Source: Lysobacter sp. yr284 (GTDB lineage: Bacteria; Pseudomonadota; Gammaproteobacteria; Xanthomonadales; Xanthomonadaceae). Taken from it: 64,000 nucleotides of DNA. The stretch is from assembly GCF_900107375.1 (NCBI RefSeq), contig NZ_FNPT01000020.1:31552-95551 (forward strand), in the 5' to 3' direction. The notes below the pieces were generated by a model. That model did no database searches. It had not been told where the DNA came from and was given only the letters and a program-made list of their open reading frames with translations. Positions within the stretch are counted from its first letter, which is position 1; every line of letters starts with the position of its first letter. The position numbers and the translations under genes were made by a program. This document shows positions 37,922 to 49,100 of the stretch, in pieces.

Positions 37922-40219
37922 ATGGAAGCGTCCCAAGGTGGGTCCAGGCATGGATATGCGTTCTTCGCCGTACTCGTTCTGCTGCTCGTCGTCGCGATCT
38001 TCGCGCGTTGGCGCCTGGATGCCGCGGGCGCTTCAGAAAGCGCCGGCCCGAACGATTTTTCCGCGAAGCGGGCCGCAGGATTCCTGCCGGTCCTGCTGGG
38101 CGATCAGCAGCCTCACCCGGTCGACAGCGCCGCCAATCGCGCGCTTGGGCAACGTCTTATCGATGCGTTGCAGTCGGCGGGGTACCGGCCGGAAGTCCAG
38201 GAGGCCACGTCGTGCAGCGAGGCGATGCGTACCTGCGCGCGGGTGCGCAACATCATCGCAGTCAGCGAGGGATCGGCCGCCGGCAAGGCGGTTCTCGTCG
38301 CTTCGCACTACGACTCGGTTCCCGCGGGCCCTGGCGCCAGCGACAACGCCGCCGGCGTAGCGATCATGGTGGAGTCCGCGCGGTTGCTGAAGCAGCGCCC
38401 GGCCGGAAAGAATTCGATCGTCTTCCTGTTCACCGAAGGCGAAGAGGCGGGCCTGCTGGGTGCGCAGGCGTTCGCTTCGCATCACCCGCGGATGAGCGAC
38501 GTGGTCGCGGTGGTCAATGTCGAGGCCAGAGGAACGTCCGGACAAAGCATCCTGTTCGAGACCGGACGCGCCAACGGCAAGCTGATCGGCGAGTTCGCGG
38601 CTGCGGCGAAACGGCCGCTGACCAGTTCCCTGCTCGCCACCGCCTACGGGCTGATGCCGAACGACACGGACCTGAGCGTGTTCAAGTCGCGCGGCCTGCA
38701 AGGACTGAACTTCGCCAACGGTGAGGGCTCATCCTACTACCACACGCCACTCGACAACCTGCGGCATATCGACGCAGGCACCCTGCAGGCCCAGGGCGAC
38801 AACATCCATGAGCTGTTGAAGCGTCTGGCCGATGCCGACCTGCGCGCCGACGGCGCCGCCAGCGATGCGGTCTACAGCGATGTCCTCGGCTTCGGCGTGC
38901 TGCAATGGCCGACGCATTGGGGCCCGTTCATCGCCGTGGGCCTGTTGCTCGCGTTCGCGGCGGCGGCGTTGAGGCTGCGCAAGCGCGGGGCGCTTGCCGG
39001 ACGCGGCGTGGCGCGCGGAATCGTCGGCTTCGTGCTGTCGCCTGTCGTGGGTGGCGTCGTCGCCTATGCGCTGACCTACCTGCTTTCCCTGTTCAACGGT
39101 GCGGGTCGCGCCTGGGCGGCCAGCGGTCAGCCCTTCAACCGCGTGCTGTTGTGGAGCGCGGTGCTGATCGCGGTCGTTTCGCTGCTGAGGCAGTTGGCCC
39201 GCCGCAGCGATCCGCTGCGCCTGTGGATCGGCCTGGGTTGGGGGTGGTCGTTCGCTGCCTGCGCAGCGGCGATCGCGGCGCCCGGCGCGAGTTATCTTTT
39301 CCTGCTGCCCGCAGCGGCCATGGCGGTGTGTACGTTGATCGCCTCCGCGTTGCCGCGCTCCGGCGAAGAGCCGCGCGGACTGTGGCTGCTGGCGATTCCT
39401 GCCGCGGTGGGCTTCGTCTTCTTGTTCCCGGCGATCCACTTGATCGAGGTCATGCTGGGCTTCAACAGCGTCGCCGGCGTCGTGGCGATGGGCGCGCTGC
39501 TCGCATTGGCCGCGACCTTCGCCCTGCCGTTCGCCGCATCGGTCCATGCGCCGCGGGCCCATGCCTTCGCGACCGCGGCGCTGCTGGCGGCGGTGGCGGC
39601 AGGCGCCTTCTTCGCGCTGCGCGCGCCGGCTTACAGCGCACAGCATCCGCAGCCGCTCAACGTGATGTACATCCAGACCGGCGACAAGGCGGTGATGGCG
39701 GTCGGGAACGCTTCGAACCGCCCGCCCGCCCAGGTGCTGAAGGCGATGGGCGGCGATGTCGCGCTCGCGCCGGTCTTTGCCTGGAACCAGACGCGATTCC
39801 ATAGCGTTTCCATGCCCTCGGCCGGGCTGCCGGCGGCCGCCTTGACGGTGGTGGCGGAAACGTCTGTATCGCCGCAGGAGCGACGCGTCACGGTGCGCAT
39901 CGATGCGCCCGCCGGAGCATCGGTGATCCAATTGCTCGTTCCCGAAGCGGCGCAGCTGCGAACGATCGAAACCGACGGCCAGATCCTGGACTACTCCAAG
40001 AGTTCCGACGACTACGCATCGTTCATCTGTCGCGGCGTGTCCTGCAACGGGCGCGAGATCGTCCTGGTCCTGGGGCCGAGGAAACAGAAAATCGCGGTGG
40101 TGGCGATGTCGCCGCAGCTGCCGGGCCGGGCCGCCGCCGTCGCGAGCAGTCGCGGCGAGGTGGCGGTGCCGCGCAACGACGGCGACCAGGCTCTGGTCGT
40201 CGGCGAAACCCAGCTCTAA
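37922..40219 (+). CDS. Membrane-bound M28-family metallopeptidase
   Basis: The 765-residue protein has an N-terminal membrane segment at about residues 12-30. A zinc peptidase domain follows with the expected ligands: SHYDSVP, the Asp of ASDNAAG, FTEGEEAG, VNVEARG and YYHTPLDN. From about residue 330 to 590 several hydrophobic segments form a membrane domain, followed by a soluble C-terminal domain. This layout resembles ER-type M28 peptidases and bacterial homologues. The catalytic domain probably faces the periplasm. It could process or degrade peptides near the exporter and NRPS genes, but the substrate is unknown. Confidence 0.85.
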   Translation: MEASQGGSRHGYAFFAVLVLLLVVAIFARWRLDAAGASESAGPNDFSAKRAAGFLPVLLGDQQPHPVDSAANRALGQRLIDALQSAGYRPEVQEATSCSEAMRTCARVRNIIAVSEGSAAGKAVLVASHYDSVPAGPGASDNAAGVAIMVESARLLKQRPAGKNSIVFLFTEGEEAGLLGAQAFASHHPRMSDVVAVVNVEARGTSGQSILFETGRANGKLIGEFAAAAKRPLTSSLLATAYGLMPNDTDLSVFKSRGLQGLNFANGEGSSYYHTPLDNLRHIDAGTLQAQGDNIHELLKRLADADLRADGAASDAVYSDVLGFGVLQWPTHWGPFIAVGLLLAFAAAALRLRKRGALAGRGVARGIVGFVLSPVVGGVVAYALTYLLSLFNGAGRAWAASGQPFNRVLLWSAVLIAVVSLLRQLARRSDPLRLWIGLGWGWSFAACAAAIAAPGASYLFLLPAAAMAVCTLIASALPRSGEEPRGLWLLAIPAAVGFVFLFPAIHLIEVMLGFNSVAGVVAMGALLALAATFALPFAASVHAPRAHAFATAALLAAVAAGAFFALRAPAYSAQHPQPLNVMYIQTGDKAVMAVGNASNRPPAQVLKAMGGDVALAPVFAWNQTRFHSVSMPSAGLPAAALTVVAETSVSPQERRVTVRIDAPAGASVIQLLVPEAAQLRTIETDGQILDYSKSSDDYASFICRGVSCNGREIVLVLGPRKQKIAVVAMSPQLPGRAAAVASSRGEVAVPRNDGDQALVVGETQL

Positions 40220-40231
40220 GTAATTTCCGCT

Positions 40232-40249
40232 GTCGCCGCCTGCGGCGAC
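40232..40249 (+). terminator. Hairpin after the peptidase gene
   Basis: GTCGCCGC and GCGGCGAC face each other across CT, 13 bases after the peptidase stop. No T tract follows. It separates the peptidase gene from the NRPS operon. Confidence 0.45.
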
Positions 40250-40335
40250 GATGGCGTATGCAAGGCAATTGAATGCACCTAGTTTGCTGAGACGGGTGAG
40301 TTCCTGCCTGTCGGCATGCGCAAAGGAGTAACGCC

Positions 40336-41232
40336 ATGCGGGTGGAAGAGTGCGAAGTCGACGCGGTGGAAGAAGCCGTGTCCGACGAAGGTTCGATGCT
40401 GGCAAGACTGGACGATGTAATCCGGTGCAAGGCGCCATTTCACGCGCAGGTCGACAAAGCCGCCGACCTGCTGAGATCGCACCGCGAGTTGCTCGATAAC
40501 CCGCGCGGGAATTTCCACATCCTGGACGGATTGATCGAGCACATCGAGTCGAAGATCTTCTTCGCCAGCGATGCGGAAAGGCTGATGCTCGACCTCAGGA
40601 AGGAAGGGGACGAGATCAAGCTGCTCAACGACGCCTATTGCGCGTGGGAAACTGCGTTGGAGCAGATATTCTCCTGGCGGTTGTGCAACGGCGGCGCGTC
40701 GTCCCTGCACGACTATCGGCTCAACAACCGATTCCAGCGCCTGCTCAAGCGCGAGACGTCGATGCTCAGGTCGCGCTCGCCGAAGCGCGCGCTGTTCATC
40801 GGGTCCGGGCCGTTCCCGATCAGCGCGATATGGCTGCACCGGATCCTCGGCGTTCCGGTGGACGGATTGGACGTCTCCGCCGATGCGGTCAAGGTGTCGC
40901 GCGATCTGATCGACGAGCTCGGCCTGGGCAGGTCCATCAGGGTCCTCCACGAGGACAACGCGAGCTACGACGTCGGCGATTACGACGTGATCATCATCGC
41001 CCTGTTGGCCAAGCCGAAGCTGGCGATCCTGGACAACATCTACGAAACCGCCAAGGACGATTGCGAGGTGATCTGCCGGACTTCGGTCGGCCCTCGCAAG
41101 GTGATCTACGAGCCGACCGTGATCTGCGCGGAAATGGTCAGCAGGTTCACGATCGAGGACGCGCGGATCGTCGACGGGAACAGCGACGACACCATCTCTT
41201 CGCTGTTGCTGAAGAAATCGATCCGGCGTTGA
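40336..41232 (+). CDS. Nicotianamine-synthase-like aminocarboxypropyl transferase
   Basis: The 298-residue protein contains FIGSGPFPISAIW at about residues 154-166. This is the SAM-site signature of nicotianamine synthases and of the staphylopine enzyme CntL. It then has DGLDVSADAVKVSRDL and, later, DYDVIIIALLAKPK, in the family order. These enzymes transfer the 3-amino-3-carboxypropyl group of SAM to an amine. AAAGGAG lies seven bases before ATG 40336. As the first gene of the NRPS operon it probably makes a building block or tailors the peptide. Metallophore synthesis is one possibility. The fold could also be a diverged SAM methyltransferase. Confidence 0.72.
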   Translation: MRVEECEVDAVEEAVSDEGSMLARLDDVIRCKAPFHAQVDKAADLLRSHRELLDNPRGNFHILDGLIEHIESKIFFASDAERLMLDLRKEGDEIKLLNDAYCAWETALEQIFSWRLCNGGASSLHDYRLNNRFQRLLKRETSMLRSRSPKRALFIGSGPFPISAIWLHRILGVPVDGLDVSADAVKVSRDLIDELGLGRSIRVLHEDNASYDVGDYDVIIIALLAKPKLAILDNIYETAKDDCEVICRTSVGPRKVIYEPTVICAEMVSRFTIEDARIVDGNSDDTISSLLLKKSIRR

Positions 41233-41275
41233 CGCGCCGGCGCCGGAAGAAACGCTCGCTCCATGGAAAGGGGAA

Positions 41276-44200
41276 ATGCAAGGACTCACGCCAACGCAGG
41301 AAGGCATCTACTTCGAAGGCAAGTTCTTCGGGGAGGCCGTCAACAATATCGGCGGCTATCAGAAGTATTTCTGCGAGCTGGACGTGCCGAGGTTCGCGCG
41401 CGCGCGCGACGTTCTCCTGCGCAGCAACGACGCCTACCGCCTGCGTTTCGCGGACGGCGACGGCGAATGCCGCCAGGCGCTGGCGGATCCGGTCTTCCCA
41501 CCGCTGGACCTGGTCGATTGTTCGTCTTGCGCCGATCCGCGCGGCCGCGCGATGGAGTGGATCCAGTCGCGGTTCGAGGAGGCCTTCCAAGACCTGTCCC
41601 GCAGCGTTTTCCAGGACGCGCTGCTGAAGGTATCGGCCGACGAATACTGGTATTTCGCCAAGGCCCACCACCTGATGATGGACGGTTGGGGGTTCGCCCT
41701 GCAGATGCAGCGATTCATCGAACTCTACGAGCGCGTCGATCGCGAAACGCTGGCGCCTGAAGACGTCCGGTTTCCGTCGTTCCTGGAGTACGTCTCCCGG
41801 CAGTCGGGATATCGCGGCAGCCGCGCCAGCGCGGACGACCTGGATTACTGGCTCGGCCGCCACCGTCCGTCCGCGGCCGCGCGGCTGTTGACGCCTCGCG
41901 AGGGGAGCGGCCCGGACGACCGCGCATCCAGCCGGCGCGTCAGCGCCGTCATCGACGCGGACTTGTTCGCAGCGCTCAAGCGGCAGTCGGCGCAGGTCGG
42001 CGCGAACGTCACCGCTGCGTTCTTGTCCGTGCTGTACGTGTACTTCTCCCGTGCCTGCAACTGCGCGGATGTCGTCGTCAGCTCGCCGGTGCACAACCGC
42101 CGCAGCGCGAATGACAAGAACATCATCGGTTCGCTGGTCAACGTCAACGCCTGTCCGCTGAACGCCGGGGACGCCGAATCGTTCGAAGATCTGGTGCGCC
42201 TGGTGGCGCGGGACCAGAAGCGGGACCATCGCCATTCGCGATTTCCGATTGGCGACTTGATCCGGGGGCTGCGCGAGCGCGACGGCAGTTCGAACGAATC
42301 GATCCACCAGCTCGCGTTCAACTACCAGAGCCTGGATTTCGGCCTGACCGTGGGCGGCAAGCCCGTGGAAACGCATTATCTGACCCACAACCGGGAGCGC
42401 GCGCCGGCGACGTTCGTGCTGTGCGATTACGGCGCGGGCCAGGACATCGCGCTGCACCTGGACTACAACTGCGCATACTTCGACGAGGCCGCGGCGAAAG
42501 AAACGCTCGATCGCGTGCACCATCTGCTGCGCCAGGCGGCCGCAGACTTCGCGCGTCCGCTCGTGGCCTTGAGCCTGCTGACGCCGGCCGAGCGCGAGCG
42601 CCAATTGATGGATTGGAACGCCACCCGCGTCGAGATCTCGATGCCGGGGTGCATCGATCACTGCTTCGAACGCCAGGCCGCGGCAACGCCGGACGCGCCC
42701 GCGATCGCATGGCGCGGCGAGTTCATGACGTACGCCGAGGCGAACGCCTTGGCCAACCGGGTCGCGCATCACTTGATCGGCCTGGGCGTGCGTCCGGAAC
42801 AGCCGGTCTGCGTCTACCTGCCGCGCACGCCGACGCTGATCGTCGCGCTGCTGGGAATCCTGAAGGCGGGCGCGTGTTACGTGCCGATCGATACCGCCTA
42901 TCCGGCGGCGCGGGCGAACTACATTCTCGACGATTCCGCGAGCTCGGTCGTGTTGACCGACGCGGCGGGGCTGGCCCGGCTGCCGCAGGCGGCGACTCGC
43001 CTGGACGTGGACGCGCTGCTGTCGCAGGCGGCTGCGGCCGGCGACAGCGCGAATCCGGCGCCGCTGGGCCGCGCCGGGGAGCAGGCCGCATACGTCATCT
43101 ATACCTCCGGCTCCACCGGGCAGCCCAAGGGCGTCGTCATCGAGCACCGCAACGCTGTCGCCCTGTTCGACTGGGCGGCCAAGACGTACCACCGCGAGGA
43201 TCTTCGGGCGGTGCTCGCCGCCACCTCGGTCTGCTTCGACCTGTCGGTGTTCGAGATGTTCGTCCCGCTGGCCACCGGCGGAAGCGTCGTGCTCGCCGAT
43301 AACGTGCTGGCGCTGCGCGACGGCGTCGGGCACCCGGTGACCTTGATCAACACCGTGCCGTCGGCCATCGCCGCGTTGTTGGAGAGCGGGTCGATCCCGG
43401 CGACGGTGCGTTGCATCAACCTCGCTGGCGAGTTGCTGCGCCAGGAGCTCGTCGATGCGATCTGCGAGTCGCGCGAGGTCGAGATCTTCGACCTTTACGG
43501 CCCGTCCGAGGACACGACCTATTCGACCTGCGCCAGACGGCGCAAGCACGGCCCGCAGAGCATCGGACGGCCGATCCACAACAAGCGCGCTTACGTGCTT
43601 GGCGAAGACGGCGGACTGCTGCCGGCCGGATCGAGCGGGGAGCTGCATCTGGCGGGCGCCGGCCTGGCGCGCGGTTACCTCGGCCGTCCGGAGCTGACCG
43701 ACGAGCGCTTCGTCTTCTGCGAACAGGTCGGCGAGCGGGTGTATCGCACCGGCGACCTGGCGCGCTTCGCCGGCAACGGCGAGTTGCAGTATCTCGGACG
43801 CAAGGACCACCAGGTGAAGATCCGCGGACACCGGATCGAGCCCGGGGAGATCGAAGCCGGCATCGCCCGGCACGATGGCGTCGAGGCTTGCGCCGTGATC
43901 GCGCGCGCGGACCCGCGCGCCCCGCAGGACAAGCTGCTGGTCGCTTGCCTGGTTACCCGCAGGGTCGACCCGGCGGAGCAGGCCGAAGCCGATGAGCGCC
44001 TGCTGCAGTCGTTGCGCGAGTCGTTGGGCCAGTCGCTGCCGGATTACATGATGCCCGCGCATTTCGTCTGCCTGGAGCGGATGCCGCTGACCAGCAACGG
44101 GAAGACGGACCGCGACGCCCTGGCGCAGACGTTCGTGGATCCGCCGCGCGCGCAGGCCGGCGAGGCGCCGCGCACCGAAACCGAGGCGCGGATGCTCGGG

Positions 44201-44464
44201 CTGTGGCGCGAAGTGTTGGGCACGTCCGTAGCCGGGGTCGGCGAAAGCTTTTTCAAGGTCGGGGGAGACTCCATCCGGTTGGTGAAGCTCGCGGCGCGGA
44301 TCGAGGCGGAGTTCGGCGAAAGAATCGACCTGCAGTCGATGTTCGCCCATACGACGGCGCGGGCGCAGGCGCAACTCGTCGACAGGCGGTCGGAGCTGTC
44401 CGGACTGCTTTCCAGGCTCCGGTTCGCCGACAGCGAGCGCCATGCCGGCTACATCGATCTTTAG
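41276..44464 (+). CDS. NRPS module 1 (C-A-PCP), predicted Ala
   Basis: The 1062-residue protein has a condensation domain from its first residues (LTPTQEGIYF; active motif HHLMMDG at 131-137). An adenylation domain follows with YVIYTSGSTGQPKG, YRTGDLARF and NGKTDR, and a carrier domain with GGDSI at Ser999. Reading the ten specificity residues gives DLFNNALTYK, which I associate with alanine. A condensation domain at the start of the first NRPS means that it must take a donor not supplied by an upstream module in this operon, such as an acyl group or a trans-loaded unit. AAAGGGG precedes ATG 41276. No epimerase is present. Confidence 0.87.
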   Translation: MQGLTPTQEGIYFEGKFFGEAVNNIGGYQKYFCELDVPRFARARDVLLRSNDAYRLRFADGDGECRQALADPVFPPLDLVDCSSCADPRGRAMEWIQSRFEEAFQDLSRSVFQDALLKVSADEYWYFAKAHHLMMDGWGFALQMQRFIELYERVDRETLAPEDVRFPSFLEYVSRQSGYRGSRASADDLDYWLGRHRPSAAARLLTPREGSGPDDRASSRRVSAVIDADLFAALKRQSAQVGANVTAAFLSVLYVYFSRACNCADVVVSSPVHNRRSANDKNIIGSLVNVNACPLNAGDAESFEDLVRLVARDQKRDHRHSRFPIGDLIRGLRERDGSSNESIHQLAFNYQSLDFGLTVGGKPVETHYLTHNRERAPATFVLCDYGAGQDIALHLDYNCAYFDEAAAKETLDRVHHLLRQAAADFARPLVALSLLTPAERERQLMDWNATRVEISMPGCIDHCFERQAAATPDAPAIAWRGEFMTYAEANALANRVAHHLIGLGVRPEQPVCVYLPRTPTLIVALLGILKAGACYVPIDTAYPAARANYILDDSASSVVLTDAAGLARLPQAATRLDVDALLSQAAAAGDSANPAPLGRAGEQAAYVIYTSGSTGQPKGVVIEHRNAVALFDWAAKTYHREDLRAVLAATSVCFDLSVFEMFVPLATGGSVVLADNVLALRDGVGHPVTLINTVPSAIAALLESGSIPATVRCINLAGELLRQELVDAICESREVEIFDLYGPSEDTTYSTCARRRKHGPQSIGRPIHNKRAYVLGEDGGLLPAGSSGELHLAGAGLARGYLGRPELTDERFVFCEQVGERVYRTGDLARFAGNGELQYLGRKDHQVKIRGHRIEPGEIEAGIARHDGVEACAVIARADPRAPQDKLLVACLVTRRVDPAEQAEADERLLQSLRESLGQSLPDYMMPAHFVCLERMPLTSNGKTDRDALAQTFVDPPRAQAGEAPRTETEARMLGLWREVLGTSVAGVGESFFKVGGDSIRLVKLAARIEAEFGERIDLQSMFAHTTARAQAQLVDRRSELSGLLSRLRFADSERHAGYIDL

Positions 44465-44497
44465 CGCGCCGCCGGCCATCCCCTATCGGAAACGGAA

Positions 44498-46147
44498 ATG
44501 ATCCTTGACGTCATCAAGAAGAGCCGGTTGAGAATCGCCGTCATCAGCGCGATAAGCGCGGTGGCGGGCGCGACCAATATCTGGCTGCTCATCCTGATCA
44601 ACCGCCAGGCTCAGGCGAACTCCGCCCATCTCGGCGATGCGGCCGTCTTCGGGGGGGCCTTGATCCTGATGATCTGCGTGAGCCTGTTGTCGCAGACCTT
44701 GCTGTCGAGACTGAGCGCCAAGACCTTCTTCCGTCTGCGCGAGGAACTGGTGCGCGGCATCAGCAACCTGAGCGTGCGCGAGATAGACGCGCTGGGCACC
44801 CACCGGCTCTACACCGCGCTGACCCGGGACGTGCCGTCGGTGCACGAGCTGATCATCGTCCTGCCGACCTACGTCTTCAATTTCACCGTGGCGACGGCCT
44901 GCCTGGTCTACCTGTGCACGGTCTCGCCGCGCTTGTTCGGCATCTTCCTGTTCTTCCTGCTGGTCGCCTTGCTGGTCGCCAAGTTCGTGATCAACGACCG
45001 CGCCGAGCGGAAGTTCGTCGAGCGCAGACGGACCGAGGACGAGCTGTTCAAGCGTTACAAGTCGGTGGTCGAAGGCAACAAGGAGCTCAAGCTGCACGAG
45101 GAGCGCGCGGACGCGTTCTTGAACAAGGACATCCAGTCGCACGCCGTCGACTACCGCAACGCCACGGTGGAGGCGGAGTTCTTCTGGAACATGTCGAGCA
45201 ACTGGAGCCTGGCGATGATCTTCATCGGCGTTGGCGTGCTGTTGTTCGCGGCGGGACACATCGGCGTGACCGATCGGTCGGTCATCTCGTCGTTCGTGCT
45301 GGTGATCTTCTACATGATCAGTCCGCTGACCTTGTTGATGAATTCGTTCCGCACCATCCATTCGGCCAAGATCGGCCTGTCCCGGCTGGGCGAGCTCAAG
45401 CTGCCGGTGGGAGCGGCGTCGGCGCACGCGCCGCCGGCGGCGTCGGAAGGGTTCTCGTCGCTGGCGTTCGAGCGCGCCGTGTTCGCCTACGAGATCGCCG
45501 ACCAAGAGGGCGGATTCACCGTCGGGCCGCTCGACCTGCATATCGGCAAGGGCGAGATCGTCTATTTCGTAGGCGGCAACGGCAGCGGCAAGACCACTGC
45601 GGCGAAGGTGCTGATGGGGTTCTATCCCCTGCGCAGCGGCGCGGTCTGCGTGAACGGGAAGCCGGTGGCGGATCCCCGCGCCGTCTTCCAGCGTTTCTCC
45701 GCGGTATTCCAGGACTATCACCTGTTCGAGAGCATCTTCCCCAAGCGCGGCGGCGGCGTCGACGACGAGGCCATCGCCGCGATGATCGACCGGTTGCGGC
45801 TGAGCGACAAGGTCGGCGTCAGCGGCGGCGTCCTGTCGACGACCAAGCTCTCGTACGGGCAACGCAAGCGGCTGGCCTTGCTGGTCGCCTATTTCGACGA
45901 CTCGGACGTGTACGTCTTCGACGAGTGGGCCGCGGATCAGGATCCGGAGTTCCGCGAGTTCTTCTACAAGAGCTTCTTGCCCGACATGAAGCGTGCGGGC
46001 AAGACGATGGTGGTCATCAGCCACGACGACCGTTACTTCCACCTCGCCGACAAGGTGGTCAAGTTCGAGGGCGGACGGATCGTCTCGGTCGAGGGCGGCA
46101 CCGGGCGCGTGGTCGAAAGCCTGCTCATGCAGACCGTAGAAACATGA
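44498..46147 (+). CDS. SyrD/PvdE-type cyclic peptide ABC exporter
   Basis: The 549-residue protein joins about six membrane segments (first 320 residues) to an ABC ATPase domain. The motifs are Walker [10 protein letters not shown] near residue 359, signature LSYGQRKR, Walker [14 protein letters not shown] and switch His in VISHDDRY. The DEWAADQDP form is typical of SyrD/PvdE transporters that move lipopeptides or siderophore precursors across the inner membrane. It sits between two NRPS genes, and its stop overlaps the next start (ATGA). It is the most likely primary exporter of the peptide. The MacB-like system could act as a second route. Confidence 0.9.
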   Translation: MILDVIKKSRLRIAVISAISAVAGATNIWLLILINRQAQANSAHLGDAAVFGGALILMICVSLLSQTLLSRLSAKTFFRLREELVRGISNLSVREIDALGTHRLYTALTRDVPSVHELIIVLPTYVFNFTVATACLVYLCTVSPRLFGIFLFFLLVALLVAKFVINDRAERKFVERRRTEDELFKRYKSVVEGNKELKLHEERADAFLNKDIQSHAVDYRNATVEAEFFWNMSSNWSLAMIFIGVGVLLFAAGHIGVTDRSVISSFVLVIFYMISPLTLLMNSFRTIHSAKIGLSRLGELKLPVGAASAHAPPAASEGFSSLAFERAVFAYEIADQEGGFTVGPLDLHIGKGEIVYFVGGNGSGKTTAAKVLMGFYPLRSGAVCVNGKPVADPRAVFQRFSAVFQDYHLFESIFPKRGGGVDDEAIAAMIDRLRLSDKVGVSGGVLSTTKLSYGQRKRLALLVAYFDDSDVYVFDEWAADQDPEFREFFYKSFLPDMKRAGKTMVVISHDDRYFHLADKVVKFEGGRIVSVEGGTGRVVESLLMQTVET

Positions 46148-49100
46148 GGACGGACGGAACCTTGCCGCCGTCGGGCGAGCGCTCCGCACCGGAGCCGACC
46201 TCGGGAGTGCAGGCGCTGCTGCGCCGGTGCCTCGACGAGGGCATCAGGATTTCCGTGGCCGGCGGCGAACTTCGCGTGCATTTCGACGGCGCCCCGCCGA
46301 GCGCCGGGCTGCTGTCGGCGCTGCGCGGGCATAAGAGCGAATTGCTGCTCCATCTGGCCGCGCATGCTCGGCGCGGCGAGCGTATCGACCGTCTCGACGA
46401 CGCCAGCCGGGTCGTGCGCAGGCCGGCGTCGCCCGCGCAACGGCGCATGGCCTTGCTCGATCAGCTCGACCGGCAGGCCGCGGCGTACAACATGGTCGCC
46501 GCCTACCTGGTGCGGGGCGAGATCGACCGGACCGCTTTGCGGGCGGCGCTGGACGATGTGGTGGAGCGGCACGAGGCGCTTCGCAGCCGGTACCAGACGG
46601 TGGACGGCGAGGTCTGGCAGATCGTGGTCCCGCCGTTCGCGCTGGAATGGGAGTACGACGACGTCTCGGCGCTGGCGCCGGCGCAGAGGGAGTTGGAGCT
46701 CTCGCGCCGGCTCGAGCGCGAGAACGCCCGCCGTTTCGATCTGGAGCGGGGGCCGCCGATCCGCGCGTCGGCCCTGCGCCTGGGCGACGGCGTCGAAGCG
46801 ATCTTCCTCGGCATCCACCACATCGCCTGCGACGGGCGTTCGGTGGAGATCCTCACGCGCGAGCTCGGCGAGTGCTACGCGGCGCGCCGCGCCGGTGCGG
46901 CGATCGGCCGGCCCGCGCCGAGGGTGCAATACATCGACTTCTGTCATTGGCTGGACCGGAAGGGCGAAGACGAAAGCTGGGCCCATCGGTTTGCGTATTG
47001 GTCCTCGCAGTTGGAAAGCGTGCCGCATCTGCACAGTCTGCCGCTGGACCGGGCGCGCCCGCCGAAGCAGACGCACGCGGGCGGCAAGCTGTATCGGCGC
47101 ATGGGCCCGGAGCGGCTCGCGCACTTGAAGCGGAAGAGCCAGGCGCACGACGCCACCATGTTCATGTTCTTGCAGACGGCCTTCAGCGTCTTGCTGGGCC
47201 TGTACTCCAACGAACGCGACATCGTCGTGGCCACGCCCGTCGCAGGACGCCTCCATGGCGATCTCGAAGATACCGTCGGGCTGTTCGTCAACACCCTGGC
47301 GTTGAGGACGCGAATCGACGGCAATCCGCCTTTCGCCGAGCTGCTCGCGGCGAACAAGGCCATGATCGAGCGGGCGCTCGAGCACCAGGACGTGCCGTTC
47401 GATGCGGTGATCGACCGGCTCAGGATTCCGCGCAGCCGCGCGCACGGTCCGCTCGCGCAAGTGGCTTTCGCGCTTCAGAACGTCGGCGAGGGCGAATTGG
47501 CGCTGATCGGCGCCGAGGTCGAACGGCTGGACAATCCCACCGAGCCGGTGAAGTTCGACTTGCAGTTGCTGGCCCAGGAAGACCCGGATGGGCTGCGCCT
47601 GGAATGGCACTACAACCGCGACCTGTTCGCGCAGGCCTCGGTCGCGCGCATGGCCGACAGCTTCATGCAGTTGCTGGAGTCGGTACTGGAACGCAGCGAT
47701 GCGCCGGTGTTCTCGCTGGCGCCGGCACCGGCCCCCGTCTCGGATGCCGCGGTCGCCGCGTCGGCCTTCGAGCGGCTGGAAACGATGTTCGAGCGGGCTG
47801 CGCGCGCGACTCCCGAGCGGATCGCCGTGGCCATGGAGGACCGTCGGCTCAGCTATCGCGAACTCGACCGGCGCGCGACGGACCTGGCCGCGCGCCTGCG
47901 CGCTTGCGGCGCCGGCCCCGGCGCGGTGGTGGCGCTGCACATGCGGCCTTCGCCGGAAACGATCGTCGCGGTGCTCGGGACGCTCAAGGCCGGCGCCGCT
48001 TACCTTCCGCTGGACCCGATCCATCCGCAAGCGCGCCTGCAGGCGATCTACGAGGACAGCGGCGCCGCGGTGCTGCTGACGCAGCCCGCGTTGGCGGGCC
48101 GGATCGACGCGGGACGCGGCGAGCGGATCGTGCTGGAGCGCGACGATGCGCCCGCGTCGGCGCCGTCGCCTCCGGCGCCCGCAGCGGCGGATCCGCATGC
48201 GCCGGCTTACGTCATCTACACCTCCGGGACCACCGGCACGCCCAAGGGCGTGGTGGTCGCGCACGCCGGGCTGGCGAACCTGCTGCAGCGCATGGACGAG
48301 CTGGCGCCGTTGGCCGGGCCGTGGAACGGCTCGCTGTGGAGCAGTTTCGGCTTCGACGTTTCGGTCTACGAAATCTTCTCCGCGCTGTGCCGGGGCGGCA
48401 CCCTGGATATCGTGCCCGAAGCGGTCCGGCTGGACCCGGAACGGCTGTTCCAGTGGATGGAAGAACGGCGCATCGCCAGCGCCTTCATCCATGCGGGTTA
48501 TCTGGAGCGATTCGCCGAGCATGTCCGCGGCGGCGGCGCGGGGCAGCGTTTGCAGCGCACCCTGATCGGGGTCGAGCCGATCGCGGTCGCGCATGTCGCG
48601 GCCATCGCCGGGAACCTGCCGAACTTGCGCGTGATCAACGGCTACGGTCCGACCGAGACCACCGTTTGCTGCACGCTGTTTCCGTTCGGCCGCACCGCGC
48701 TCGCCGCGGACGAATATCTGCCCATCGGACAGGCGGTGCGGGGGCTGCAGCTTCGCGTGTTCAACGGCGCGGGCGCGCCGGCGCCGGCGGGCGCCGTGGG
48801 CGAGCTGTACGTCGGCGGCGTCGGTCTGGCGCTGGGGTATCTGCGGCGTCCGGAGCTGGACCGCGACCGCTTCGTCGCGGCGGGCGAGGGCGACGGCGCC
48901 GTGCGGCTGTACCGCACTGGCGACCTGGTCCGTTGGCGCGCCGACGGCGAGCTGGAGTTCCTCGGCCGGGCCGACGAGCAGGTCAAGATCCGCGGCTTCC
49001 GAATCGAGCTCGGCGAAGTCCGGGCGCGCCTGTGCCAGTTGGCCGAGGTGAGCGAGGCGGTCGCGCTTGCGCTGGGGCAGGGGGAACACCGGCGTCTGGT

